Assembly (NCBI GenBank): GCA_030770535.1
Contig: JASVEC010000028.1
Span: forward strand, 496,001 to 560,000
Length of the DNA: 64,000 nucleotides
From: Batkoa obscura
Taxonomy: Eukaryota > Entomophthoromycota > Entomophthoromycetes > Entomophthorales > Batkoaceae
Direction of reading: 5' to 3'
The notes under the pieces were generated by a model that worked only from the letters and a program-made list of their open reading frames with translations, was not told where the DNA came from and did no database searches. The position numbers and the translations under genes are program-made. This document shows, piece by piece, positions 33,259 through 43,875 of the stretch (its first letter is position 1; each line of letters opens with the position of its first letter).

Positions 33259-34429
33259 ATGAAGTATAGTTTTATAATACATGGCTATTACATTAAATGG
33301 TTGGATTTTAGAGAAGATTTGAATATACCGATTTATGCACTACTTTATCCAAACTCTAAGGAACTTTATTGTATATTAGGATATTATTTAGAAAAAGTAA
33401 AACATTTTAAAGGTTTTCCGTTAGTAGGACTTTATTATAAATCTGGTGTAGGGGGCACAACGGTTCAAGATTTTGTCTCTGGATACAAGGTTGACGTTAA
33501 AAAATATTACAGGATTTGAAGTATTTGGAATCGGTTGTATAGATATTTATTTCAAAAGATCCATCATACTACTACTATCAGCAAATGTAACTTCATTGAC
33601 TGTTTGGAATAAAGATAATAACGATAGTAGAACCATCTGTTTGAGAAAATTATTAGATAGGTTCATTAATTTAAAAAATTTTAAGCTAATCCATATTAAG
33701 CTTACCATTGGAAAATTAAACTTTATATTAAATAAACCCTTTCCGCAATTAAAGCGATTTCATACGAAATTTGTGTATATTAGATAATTAAAATAAATAA
33801 ATATCAACTTAAATAATTATCCAAAACTCAAGCAGTTTTATTTTACACAATCTATTGGGATATTGCTTAATGGAGTAATCAATTTAAAAGAACTGAAATT
33901 ACAGGATATTTCTTTATTATACATGTCTACAAATAAACAAATATTCAAAAAATTAAATCAATTGACTTTAGATTGCAAGAAAGCTAGACCAAAACATTTA
34001 TATCCCATCTTTAACACATTATCAATGATTTATTTACATTTACGGATGGCCAATAGTTTATTGCTTTTGTTGAATGAAATTTACTCAAACAGTAGCAACA
34101 ATATAATTACATTGAAATTTCATGATTTATCATTAGGGAGTTCTTTTTTTGATTTTTTATACAATTCAAGCTCTAGTCTACATAATCTTAAATTGACCCA
34201 GTATTGATTTCAATCTGAGCTATCATTTTTAAATAGCAAAAAGAAGTTGATAAACGAACATAATTTAACTAGCATATTAATCGATGGATATTTTATTACG
34301 GATTTAGATGGTTTTATCAATTATAGTTTAACCCATCTTAAATATTTGAAATTAGTTCGGATTTTAAATCATAATCATATATCAAAACACTACATAAATG
34401 ATACTAGGTTTCGTTTTATACAAGAATAA
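33259..34429 (+). pseudogene. decayed LRR-like (F-box/RNI type) gene
   Basis: Four overlapping open pieces in different frames on the plus strand (33259-33519, 33473-33787, 33863-34207, 34247-34429). All are Leu/Asn/Ile-rich with repeating LRR-like text: LDRFINLKNFKLIHIKL, LNGVINLKELKLQDISLLY, SLHNLKLTQY and NYSLTHLKYLKLVRIL. The style matches fungal RNI-like F-box proteins and the relic at 4386-5530. At least three frame changes or stops break it, and I found no splice sites that would join all pieces. The F-box itself is not recognisable. A functional spliced gene is unlikely but not excluded. Confidence 0.6.
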
Positions 34430-36368
34430 AGTAACATTGCTTTAACATTAATCATATTTGATTTTTCGCAAGAGTTTATAATTTCATATATTACTATAAT
34501 TTTGTTAAGTAATCTTTATTTAAAAAACAATTTATCCTCACAGGTAAATTTTATAACAACTGGAGGTATGGCTTTTTCACCAATGGATAGGTACAGTTGG
34601 AGCTCAGCCTGTTGATAAATCCTTTCTCAGTCAAAAAAATTTCTCCCCGTTTGATATTTCTCTTTCTGCCTGGATATCAGATTATATTCAAATGCTAAAG
34701 CCCTGGATTTGGGAAATTGATAGAAATATTGAACATAGAATACAGAAAACAATCGCTATCGCTAAACATAATGATCCTTTGTTTTGTAGCAATCCCAGTG
34801 TTGAAGGTTTAGGACTAAGTTGTTTAAAACCAAACAACTATCACTAAAGTTATCCTCAGCCTTATAAAAAGCTTCGCTTGGAGGATTTTCTCCTCTGGTT
34901 TGTGTAAAATACTATAAACCTTTGATTTACGTAGATTTCGCCCTTTGGCTATGGGCAAAGTATAGTACCGTTTATCATAGGCTTGTTGACTGTTCTTTCA
35001 GCAAATCCTTCTGGCTATTGTGTGCTCCTGCTTTCCTGAAAGGACCCTCAACGGATCCTGGTCCTCGAATTTTAAACTTTGATTTCATTAGCACTTTTTT
35101 ACCCGATAGATTAGAATACCTACATCCTATCTTTCCTTGCCTGTGGTCTGGATCTTACACCGGATCTTCTACAATATCGTCTTCACGAATACCGCTTTCC
35201 GTCTATTTTTACTATCAATAGTTCTCAAATGGAAGTCTCTAGTTAAACGTGAATATACTCATGCTTTTACTTTAGCCTTCAACACAGACAGCGGCCAGAA
35301 ATAGTTAGCAAGCCCAAAGATACCTACAGGGATTCCAAAAAAAGTTACCTTCATAAAGCTATTTTAAATATAAATTCTCGTTTTTATAGGAATGAAGCCA
35401 TTGCCGGGCCCTCTAGATCTGGTATGTTTAAAAAAAGCAACTTGCTCTTTAAAAACTTTAAGCTTTTTTATAACCAAAAGTTAAGTTATTACTATTAGTG
35501 TGTATGTAAGCATAGTTATGATTATTTCTACTATCAATTTATGTTGTTGTTATAAATTAATAGTCTGTACAGTTATTTTATTTATCTATTATTAATTGAA
35601 CTAATCAATAACAACAACAGTTTGTAAGCTTATTTTTAAGAAAAATCAGACTATTTGATTTGAAATGGGAGATATATTGAAACCCTATTTAGTTTAAAAA
35701 AATAACAATTCTTATAAAATATCTAAATATTCTATATAATGCTATCAATTAAACAGATACGAGCCAAAATACTTATAACTTAATTTAAACAAGATTTAGG
35801 CACAAAACTTACATAGAATTAAATAAAGTATCAAACTTGATTAAAATATGTGGAAACTTAATCTTACTTTTTTCAATTTATTCAAGCAATATTTATTTTT
35901 TAATGTTTTAATATATAAATTACAAACTTAATGAGAAACATAGCATTCTTGTTATTTGATAATAAATTTTCTATTAGAATTAGTAAGATTGTAAAATTTA
36001 TTTTGATTTTTGTATATTTTTCTTTTTATTGATCTAGGATGTTCCCTTATTTAGAAATTTCATTTATTATGTTTTTGTCTAAATTTTGTAAATATAACAA
36101 GTGCAAAGCTATTTAATAATAGAATTAATCTTGGCTCCATTTAACATATGAAAAGAATAATGCTTGTAACAGCTTTTTTTTGGTGAAAAAAAGTTACTCT
36201 TTGAAGGATGCCATTCAGCAATTTTAGAATTATAGGCTGTTATATCCTATTCAGATTGCAAAAGTTTAGTAAAAAATCATGGAGTGTAGTTATCAATATC
36301 ATTCATTTAGTGTTATTTATAATAGGCAATAGCATTTCATCAATTAGTTTTGAGATTATTTATAGAAT
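34430..36368. other. intergenic with coding-like island
   Basis: The piece 34560-35430 has near-normal base composition and coding-like text on the plus strand; listed separately. The rest, to 36368, is A+T-rich and empty. Confidence 0.5.
34560..35430 (+). other. decayed coding-like island, unidentified
   Basis: A segment clearly richer in G+C than the flanks, with protein-like text in more than one frame, for example LSAWISDYIQMLKPWIWEID and RLEYLHPIFPCLWSGSYTGS. The frames are broken, and I recognise no domain. It may be a worn retroelement or another mobile fragment; the family and age cannot be told by eye. Confidence 0.4.
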
Positions 36369-36821
36369 TTGGAATTAGGCCCACTATTGCCAATGAATAA
36401 TCGTCAAATAATTATTAAAATGGGTAATAGAAAAAACATTATTCTTCTTAAGCATATTATTATGATAGCTTTTTTTATCAATTTACTCTGTTGGTATTTT
36501 TTTAATATTTTAATTCTGAGGAAACGATACAAAGAAAATATCAAACCTAATATTTGTCCTAAACATATATTAAAATGTATATGATGTAGAGATACGGAAT
36601 TACATATTAGTCGGGCTAGTACATAAAAATAAAGAAATGATGTATATTTTCGGAAATAGAAAACCAGGGGAAGATTATTCTCTAAAAAGACAATTACTTT
36701 TTATGTACTTAGAAATAAATTCAAATACATATTAATTAATCAGCTGATAATTTTTAGCTCAAATCAATATAAGAATCCTAAAAGTATTTTAGAAATTGTT
36801 TAGTCTATTATTGTTATTAAA
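36369..36821. other. spacer upstream of the 7TM receptor
   Basis: The last ~50 bases (AAATTGTTTAGTCTATT) match the region upstream of the second receptor copy. A 71-codon frame at 36369-36584 with one hydrophobic stretch starts with TTG and is probably chance. Confidence 0.5.
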
Positions 36822-37832
36822 ATGTTAATTGATGGTCAAATAAGTATGCTAGTCCTGTCTTTGATAGGATTAGTATTGAACTTAATTGTAGGTATTATTG
36901 TAAGTTTAGGACTCAAGCTTGCCAACAGCGATTTAGTTATGATATTTATTATTTCAGCTACTGATATCGTGTTTTATCTTTGGAATATATTGCGTATAAT
37001 TTTATCTGAAGCTGGTGCAATCATTATAAAGTATGATCCTTCTGAGTTGAAAAATGATGTTTGGTGCCCTATTGATTTAACCTTGTCTATGGCTTTAATT
37101 GGAGCGTCGGTTGAGCTAGTAGCTATTCTAAGTATAATGAGGTATTTGAAAGTATGTCATCAAAAGGAATTTAGAGGATGGATCTGGTATTTTATATCTG
37201 CGATTTCTATTATAGTATCAGGTGGTATTTCCTTAGGAAATTATCATTACCATGCTTATCGCTGGTCTCGCACAGATATGTTTTGTTTAACAGTAATCAA
37301 TGAAACTGGTGCAGGGCTTGATAATCGATCATATTATATGTTTTATTATTTTACTTATGTGGTCCGTAATATGTTATCTCTGATAACTATTGTATTTTGT
37401 TACTTCAAGGTTACTTATGTTTATCGTGAAGCAGTTAAACCTACCACTACAATTAATATTCCCGCATCGTCAGTATTTAAATTGAATGAATTTCCAGGTG
37501 AACATACCAAATTAAATGATGACTCTACCCAAAATCAAAAACTAATATTAAATCGATTTACCGATCCTGATAATCAATATAAAGTACAACGTACGTTCAC
37601 TACAATTAAATTAACTGTCTTTGCATCAAGTTACTTCATTTGTTTATTGCCAGATGTTATTTATTCTATTCTTAATTTGGCTTATGAGGTTAGTCCTACC
37701 CCATTAGGCGCTGTTGTTTCAAACTCCTTATTATGTTGTTCTGGAATTGTTTCTGCCCTTTTCGTTTTATTTACTAATACACATGCTCAACAGTATCTGA
37801 ACAGAACAATCAAAGATATAGTTCCTCGATAA
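36822..37832 (+). CDS. rhodopsin-type 7TM receptor-like protein, copy 1
   Basis: A 336-residue intronless protein with seven hydrophobic segments (about 8-31, 38-62, 84-106, 119-140, 170-196, 260-284, 290-312). Class A features: Cys82 before TM3 (WCPID) and Cys155 in the second outer loop, SIMRYLK at the inner end of TM3 in the place of DRY, a long third inner loop (205-255), ICLLPDV in TM6 and a polar end of TM7 (FTNTHAQQYL). The ligand and G protein are unknown. It is convergent with the CAP gene at 38694; the pair is repeated inverted at 61455-63926. Class A receptors are unusual in fungi; I recall them mainly from early-diverging groups. Confidence 0.78.
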   Translation: MLIDGQISMLVLSLIGLVLNLIVGIIVSLGLKLANSDLVMIFIISATDIVFYLWNILRIILSEAGAIIIKYDPSELKNDVWCPIDLTLSMALIGASVELVAILSIMRYLKVCHQKEFRGWIWYFISAISIIVSGGISLGNYHYHAYRWSRTDMFCLTVINETGAGLDNRSYYMFYYFTYVVRNMLSLITIVFCYFKVTYVYREAVKPTTTINIPASSVFKLNEFPGEHTKLNDDSTQNQKLILNRFTDPDNQYKVQRTFTTIKLTVFASSYFICLLPDVIYSILNLAYEVSPTPLGAVVSNSLLCCSGIVSALFVLFTNTHAQQYLNRTIKDIVPR

Positions 37833-38693
37833 AAATGAAATTCAAAAAATATTAGCTTTTTCTAAACAAATATATAAATAATAAAATAAGTATCAATGAG
37901 TTTATTTATGATATTTTTTAACAAATAGTACTTTATGATCACTTAATTTACTTGATATAGATCCAAACAATTGATAACTTTGATCTAATCTTAATAGCAT
38001 TTGAAACTTAATAAAAGGATTAAATTTTATGACACATTAATATTCACCTAAGGTACAATCATAAAATAAGATTATATTACTGTAATTCGAGGAATCATCA
38101 TGCTATTTATATTGTGTATGATAAATACTAAAGCTTGAGAACTATAGTTTTAAAAATAAAGCTAACTAAAAATAAAATAAAATAAAATGCTTACTATTGT
38201 ATAAAGCCATAATATTAATTTAAAAGGTCATGTAGTGCTAGATTAAGCCATTTTCTTTTTGAGAATGATTCACGTTGTTGAAAAATGCAACTTATATATT
38301 TTATTTATAGATAAACTTTTGAATATCTTAAGCTAAAAATCAAGTCACATCATTCAAATTAAGAAAAAAGATTAGTAATAATCATGGCTATACTTAATAA
38401 ATATAAATACAATAGTTTCAAATAATACTACAATGTTTAATCATCAAACTACTTGATTTAACTCTATATGAAAGTTCATGAACATTTGTTTATAAATAAG
38501 TCGAACTTGCAATATCTGAAGGCTTGTAAAAGAGTGTCAGAGTCTATAATTCCTTCACAAGCTTTATAATAGATATTCTATTTTAATTCAAAACACACGT
38601 ATATACGAAACTTCTAAATTATTAAAAAATCAGCATGAAAATTAAATATTGATACTAAGACAACTTTGTTTTAATTTAAATAACCAAAGGAGA
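37833..38693. other. convergent intergenic, duplicated
   Basis: Homologous in reverse to 61983-62915, for example the stretch around AAAGCTTGTGAAGG / AAGTTTGTGAAGG. It carries an empty site for the MITE present at 62721. Confidence 0.7.
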
Positions 38694-39218
38694 TTAAGGA
38701 TTGATTGCTTCAGGAGCACCACTAGGAGATTCATCTCTAGTATGACCAAACCACATAAAACCATAGTTGCCTGATTTTCCAGCACCAGCCGCTTCCCAAG
38801 CTTGATTCCATGGACCTTCATTAAATAAAACTTGAGCATGTAATGGTGACCCTTCCCATGAATCAACAAGGGATTTTGGATCATCAGTAGGACCGCTATA
38901 GCCACATTCAAACCCAAGATCACTATACCCAGCTATATCCTTTGGTTTATCCCACATACAGTAACCATCAGACATACTACATGCATACTCCCCATGCCAG
39001 TCATGGGTTAATGGTGCCTTAGCTGCATCTTGGTTTTGAGCATGGACTTCAGCTACTTTGGTTAATTTGGATGAAAATGGAATTGGTGATAAGCCTCTAG
39101 CTACCCTTCTCTCGTTTGTAATACGAAGTACTGCATGACTGAAACCTTCGCCAGTGGATTGTCCATAAATAGTGGAAGTTAATAATAAAGTAAGGAAGCT
39201 CAAATTAAGAAAACGCAT
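38694..39218 (-). CDS. secreted CAP/PR-1 domain protein, copy 1
   Basis: A 174-residue protein of the CAP (SCP/TAPS, PR-1) superfamily, secreted proteins linked to sterol binding or host interaction. The signal peptide is MRFLNLSFLTLLLTSTIYG with likely cleavage before QSTGE. The CAP core follows: VLRITNERRVARGLSPIPFS, LTKVAEVHAQNQ (metal/His site), LTHDWHGEYACSM, SLVDSWEGSPLHAQVLF and the C-terminal GNYGFMWFGHT. Cys residues are few (three or four after cleavage). Intronless. The TATA box at 39306-39297 and leader are shared with copy 2 at 61455. Whether it has enzymatic or lipid-binding function is unknown. Confidence 0.92.
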   Translation of the reverse strand: MRFLNLSFLTLLLTSTIYGQSTGEGFSHAVLRITNERRVARGLSPIPFSSKLTKVAEVHAQNQDAAKAPLTHDWHGEYACSMSDGYCMWDKPKDIAGYSDLGFECGYSGPTDDPKSLVDSWEGSPLHAQVLFNEGPWNQAWEAAGAGKSGNYGFMWFGHTRDESPSGAPEAINP

Positions 39219-39296
39219 TTTGTCAAAATTAAAATATTGTTTGTAATGTTATTTGCTCAACAAATAATTATAATAAACTTTATTAAAGTTGATTTT

Positions 39297-39306
39297 CCTT
39301 TTTATA
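39297..39306 (-). promoter_or_regulatory. TATA box of CAP copy 1
   Basis: TATAAAAAGG on the minus strand, 79 bases upstream of the ATG, followed by the conserved GAAAATC and TAATAAAGT; the same block precedes copy 2. Confidence 0.75.
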
Positions 39307-39330
39307 TTACTTTCAGCTTCTCGAATATCC

Positions 39331-39593
39331 ATCATATAACATAATTTAATTAATTACAATCTATATTGATAAGTTCCATCTTTATCCTTAATAGGTTATA
39401 AATTAGGACTATGTTCCTGTAAAATAAATTAATATGGTATAATGGTAGCTTTATAACATATTAAAATGCTACCTAAGTAACAAAAGTAGCTTTTAGCTAT
39501 TAGAATGATAACTTTTTTGATATATTAAAAATTGTCATTAATCTCCTAATACGGTGTTTTAAAATATGAAAAAGCCTTTTCTCTTAACTATTT
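39331..39593. other. intergenic spacer
   Basis: No feature seen. Confidence 0.5.
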
Positions 39594-39693
39594 GGGGGTG
39601 TTCTTTTTTGGCTTCATTATTTTTTCCTTTTTTTAAGCGCTATTTGAACGGAAAAATTGTTAGTAAAATTGTTAAACATAAAAATACATCCCC
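39594..39693 (-). mobile_element. MITE, copy 13
   Basis: Full-length reverse copy with ATTT target duplication (39590-39593, 39694-39697). Confidence 0.93.
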
Positions 39694-40359
39694 ATTTTGT
39701 GATTTTTAAGCTTAAGATTTAAACAAATTGTCAGTTAAGCCAACAATTAAAGAAACACAAGCATTTAATTTTTATTGTCTTGTCTTTAGTTAATTTTAAA
39801 TCCTAAAATATTTCTACACATTCAATTTTACAGCAAGGCGATGGTATAATTATCTTTACCAAGCATGGGCCGAATAATGCGGACATCAAGTTTTTTTGAA
39901 ACCTTGAAAGGCTTAGGGGTCCTCAAGTGTTCTATATGTGAAAGTAAAGGTTAGCGAAATAAGAGTAAAGGTGAGGTAAAAACTGGAAGATTGAATAAAG
40001 GGAATCTAACTCAATAGTACCAGTTCTAGACCGGATCACTATGCACTTAGTTGGTTTATATCCTGCATTGTACAAATTAGCCTAGCTATGAAGTAGGTGG
40101 TGGCGATATTAGGTGGGACAAGACCATTATTAGTTGTAGTTTTAGAGCAGTAAGAGGGAATCGACCAAATTATAGCAGCTAAAGTGAAAACTTGTGAAAA
40201 AGTCAGGAATAAAGTAATTAAACAAAGAAGGGATGATGGAGATCAAGTTTGAAGAACAAAAAATAAATCACTTTAATAACGTGTCATACAAGCATCAGTA
40301 ATTCTCTTTACAATAATTTACACTTTGTAAAAATAAATAAATTTCAAGGTGTAAAATAT
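39694..40359. other. intergenic with G+C-richer island
   Basis: 39830-40260 is less A+T-rich and has coding-like text on the plus strand (DGIIIFTKHGPNNADIKFF). Frames are broken; family not recognised. Possibly a mobile-element or gene relic. Confidence 0.35.
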
Positions 40360-40458
40360 GGGGAAGTATTTTTATGTTTAACAATTTTATTAACAATTTT
40401 TCCGCTCAAATAGTGCTTAAAAGATCGAAAAAGTGATGAAACCAAAAAAAGCACCCCC
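40360..40458 (+). mobile_element. MITE, copy 14
   Basis: Full-length forward copy with ATAT on both sides (40356-40359, 40459-40462). Confidence 0.92.
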
Positions 40459-41426
40459 ATATACTGTTTTTAAAACGAGATATTTGTCTAATTCCAAAAC
40501 AATATTAAAATTTGTTTATATTAGTTTTTTAAAAAATTGCTATTTCCATATCAACATTCTTTCATACATGCTCATATAAAAATGAAGTTGTAGGGTGTCA
40601 GTTTTTGTGCCCCCTAAATCTGGAATGATTACTAGTAGCAGAGCTATAATGTTTACTCTTTAAGTGTAAAAATTAAGTATATTATCATAGCTGATTTTAA
40701 TAAATATCTAAGCTTACGGCTTACTCTATAGCTTTATATTTTTGAATTAAATTTTAAATTTTCAAGATACTCATTACAGCTGCCTTGTAACAAATTACTC
40801 TTACCGAAGGTAATAAATAAGGTGTGTAATACAAAGTAATCCTATAGTGTATATTTTAAATATATATTTTTAACTATATGAGAATCCGGGTATCTAAAAA
40901 AGTGTAATGTTGATTTCATTGTGTTAATTTAATGAACCTTGAATGTTGTTTATTCATAGTTCTGTTAATACATTTAATATATTGTATAACCTAAAAGGCG
41001 TAATTGTTACCTTAGAGAATCTATTAAATAAAAAGTAGTACCCAAATTAATATAGAATATTTTGAGAGCTAAAATCACTATAAATAAATGCATTTATTAT
41101 GTCTTACTTCAATATTATTAATTGGATGAAAATATCGAATATCAATCAAAGAGAAAAGCTCATCTATAGACGTATAAATCATTAAAGTACTCTTTTTGTT
41201 TTTAATAGATGAGTTATGTTGTTAATTTATAGCTTTGAATACTTGCCTTTGTAAACCGATTTACATTATAAATAAAGACTTATCAACTAAACTTTTAAAA
41301 ATAAGTAAAAGCGAGATTAAAAATAGGCTATTTGTTAAGTTGTTTCCCATGCATGCATTTTAAAAATTATATTATTTATTATACTAACATTAATTAAGAG
41401 AAGGAAGAGAGACCGATTAGCTTTGT
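40459..41426. other. intergenic, no gene seen
   Basis: About 970 bases, A+T-rich, 3' of the membrane-protein gene. Nothing recognised. Confidence 0.55.
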
Positions 41427-43067
41427 CTAATCTTCGTCTTGATGTAATAAACCACGCTCATCACTCTCTTTTGATCTTTTAAAAGCTTTAAGCTTATGGA
41501 TAGTAAGTGGTTTACCTTTAGTAATTGATCTTTTCTTGATCCACCAAGCTAGAAAGACACTTAAACCAATTAATAATAATACCCCAAAAGTAATTCCAAG
41601 GATGCCACCAACTCCAAAAGAATTGTTTTTAACTCCCTTGTTTATCGGATCCTCACCAGTTAGCTCGTAATTTTCATATTGAATTGCTCTGTCATCTACA
41701 AATTCTTTGATCCTGTTCTTATAAACCTTACAGCCATTACCATTCCCAAGGCTTAATGATGGATAGCTTGGCTTAGCACATTGATCTTTTGTTAAAGTTT
41801 TAGCCGTTTTTAAATTGCTCAAATTTGCTAACCATGTCGTTTGGTATGTACTGTTATATGCAGGATATTGGGTAGCAATAAAATCTAATAAATTAGTGAC
41901 TAATATATATATCGATATAATTATATACCTCGAATCATAAGGTCTGGCCTTACAATGCCATTTTCTTCAAAGTCTAAATTGCCATTTTCGTTAACTAATT
42001 TTGTAATTGAAAACAATTTTTCCTGATTCAAGAACTTAAACCCATGCTCTTCGCTTGGATCAATTTTGGCTAGTTGTTTCCATGACTTTAATGCAGCAGG
42101 CAAATGTTTGGGGAATTCTGTAATGTCTATGATAATATCAAAATATTTAATTTGTTCTTTGAATTGTTGAACATCTTGAAATCTGTTACTAAAGCCTTCA
42201 ACATTTACAAGAAGGCCTCCAGAACTTTGGATTAAATCATTATAGTATTTATTTTGCAAAATTTCCCATGTACCTTTATCATTCCCCAAATCAGTGTATT
42301 TAGTTACAGCAATATATTTTTTCTCTTTGATTTTCTCGAAATTATGTTGATGGCACTTATAACTTGTGAGCATAATATCATACTTGTCTTCAGCATATTT
42401 TTCTAAATTGAAGAATGAAGCAACAAATTTCAACCAGATTAATTTTTTCATTGCTGTTAGATCATCTTGGTCATAACTTAACGTCACTTTTTTGCTATCG
42501 AGTTGTGCATCCGTGTGGCTATCAGTTCCTTTTGGTGCATCTTCAAATAAAACTTTAACTGAATCATCAATCTCTTTAATGTCTTTAATATTTCCTTGTG
42601 CAATTCCATCAATAGCGCATGGAGTTGTGTAACTTTCCAAACCTGAAGCATATATGATTGTTTTATTTAAATCCAGTTGTTGTAATAAAGCCATACCAAC
42701 TCTTGATTTCGTTGCTATTTTACTTAAAGGTATCTCTACCCACATATCTGGTTTCACACCATTAGGTAGGCTCTCAGGTATCCCAGTACCTTTACAATAT
42801 AGTCCGATTTCTTTTTTAGTGAGTTTATTAGTGATTACTTTATATTTGCCGTAGTAACCTATATTGAACTTAGCATATTGGCCAACTACAATAACATGTA
42901 AATATTTAATCATGAAATATTTTTTAGTTTAATTTACCTGCATTTCCTCCATACAGCGGGCTTCCGCGGGTCTTTCTAAAGCTATCATCATCATCTAAAT
43001 CACAATCTACCTGTCCTTTATATATATTTACTGAAGTTAATAACAATAATAATAATAATTTTAACAT
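41427..43067 (-). CDS. periplasmic-binding-protein-like type I membrane protein
   Basis: Three exons (43067-42938, 42885-41929, 41899-41427) encode 519 residues. Signal peptide [19 protein letters not shown]; then an Asp-rich segment; then an ectodomain like the iron-siderophore/TroA-type substrate-binding proteins: YYGKYKVITNKLTKKEIGLY, CKGTGIPESLPNG, IPLSKIATKSRVGMALLQQL and YASGLESYTTPCAIDG. One transmembrane helix lies near 459-482 (VGGILGITFGVLLLIGLSVF) and a basic then acidic tail ends in HQDED. The layout places the ectodomain outside the cell or in the secretory lumen, single-anchored. From memory, similar proteins occur in several eukaryote lineages and are annotated only by fold. 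The ligand is unknown; metal or siderophore capture is a guess. Confidence 0.7.
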
Positions 43068-43875
43068 CTTTTTTATAAAGAAATAAAGAAATTTTTATTT
43101 ACCTATCGAAAATTTATTAACCTCACTTATAATTATAAATGAAGGAACAAATTGATCCAATAGTGTTTCAATTATTTTGGAACATTCAAATTATCACCCC
43201 ACTAAAATATTTTATTAGCTGTTTATCAAGTTTTGGTAGATAATTCTCATTTTTTAAGAATATCAATTTTTTGATTTTTAAGTAAAATATGGGTCTTAAT
43301 TACACTTATCAATTAATATTACCTTGTCTCCCCTATGCTCCTCTTTTACACTACTGTTTATATCATTAAACATGTTTTGTATGAAAAAAAAAGAGTAAAT
43401 ACATATTAGTAAGAGACTTTCTCATCAAGACAGATGTCTAAAATAGCTCGAGCTGAACTTGTTATTAAATAATTTGTGCTATAAAATTTCGGGAAGATTG
43501 TTTATTTCTATATTTATCTAATTTTCCCTAGAATAAAATATAAACAAGTTATGAAAAAACATAAAAGATATATATCTTTGAAATACTTGGAGGCATGCTA
43601 AGGGTATGTATCAATTTACATAATCATTGAGTATGACAACGACGAATACAAAGTGTGAAAACAAATAAAAATTAAAAATATTGACTATGAGAATAAGTTT
43701 AGTAGAATTTTGCCAAAACAAGAATAAATGAAACCCGTATTTATAGCGGATTCTATTGGATTAATTGTTATACTATTGAATCAATAGTTATCATGTTTTA
43801 AATTATTTACATAAAAATGGAATGAATCTTTTTATATCAGATCAAGCAAAATTATAAAACAAAGGGACAGTTAAA
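43068..43875. other. divergent intergenic region
   Basis: Separates the membrane protein (minus) from the regulator-like gene (plus). No repeats or clear promoter motifs. Confidence 0.55.

Larger units (their letters stand above)
36780..39330 (+). repeat. inverted segmental duplication, arm 1 (7TM + CAP)
   Basis: Pairs in reverse orientation with 61340-63990. Homology covers the receptor's 5' flank, both genes, the intergenic region and the CAP promoter. Confidence 0.88.

Noticed and set aside
36369-36584. Small single-helix membrane protein
   Set aside because: Begins at TTG, hydrophobic text follows from T-rich DNA, and it is not conserved in the duplicated arm.
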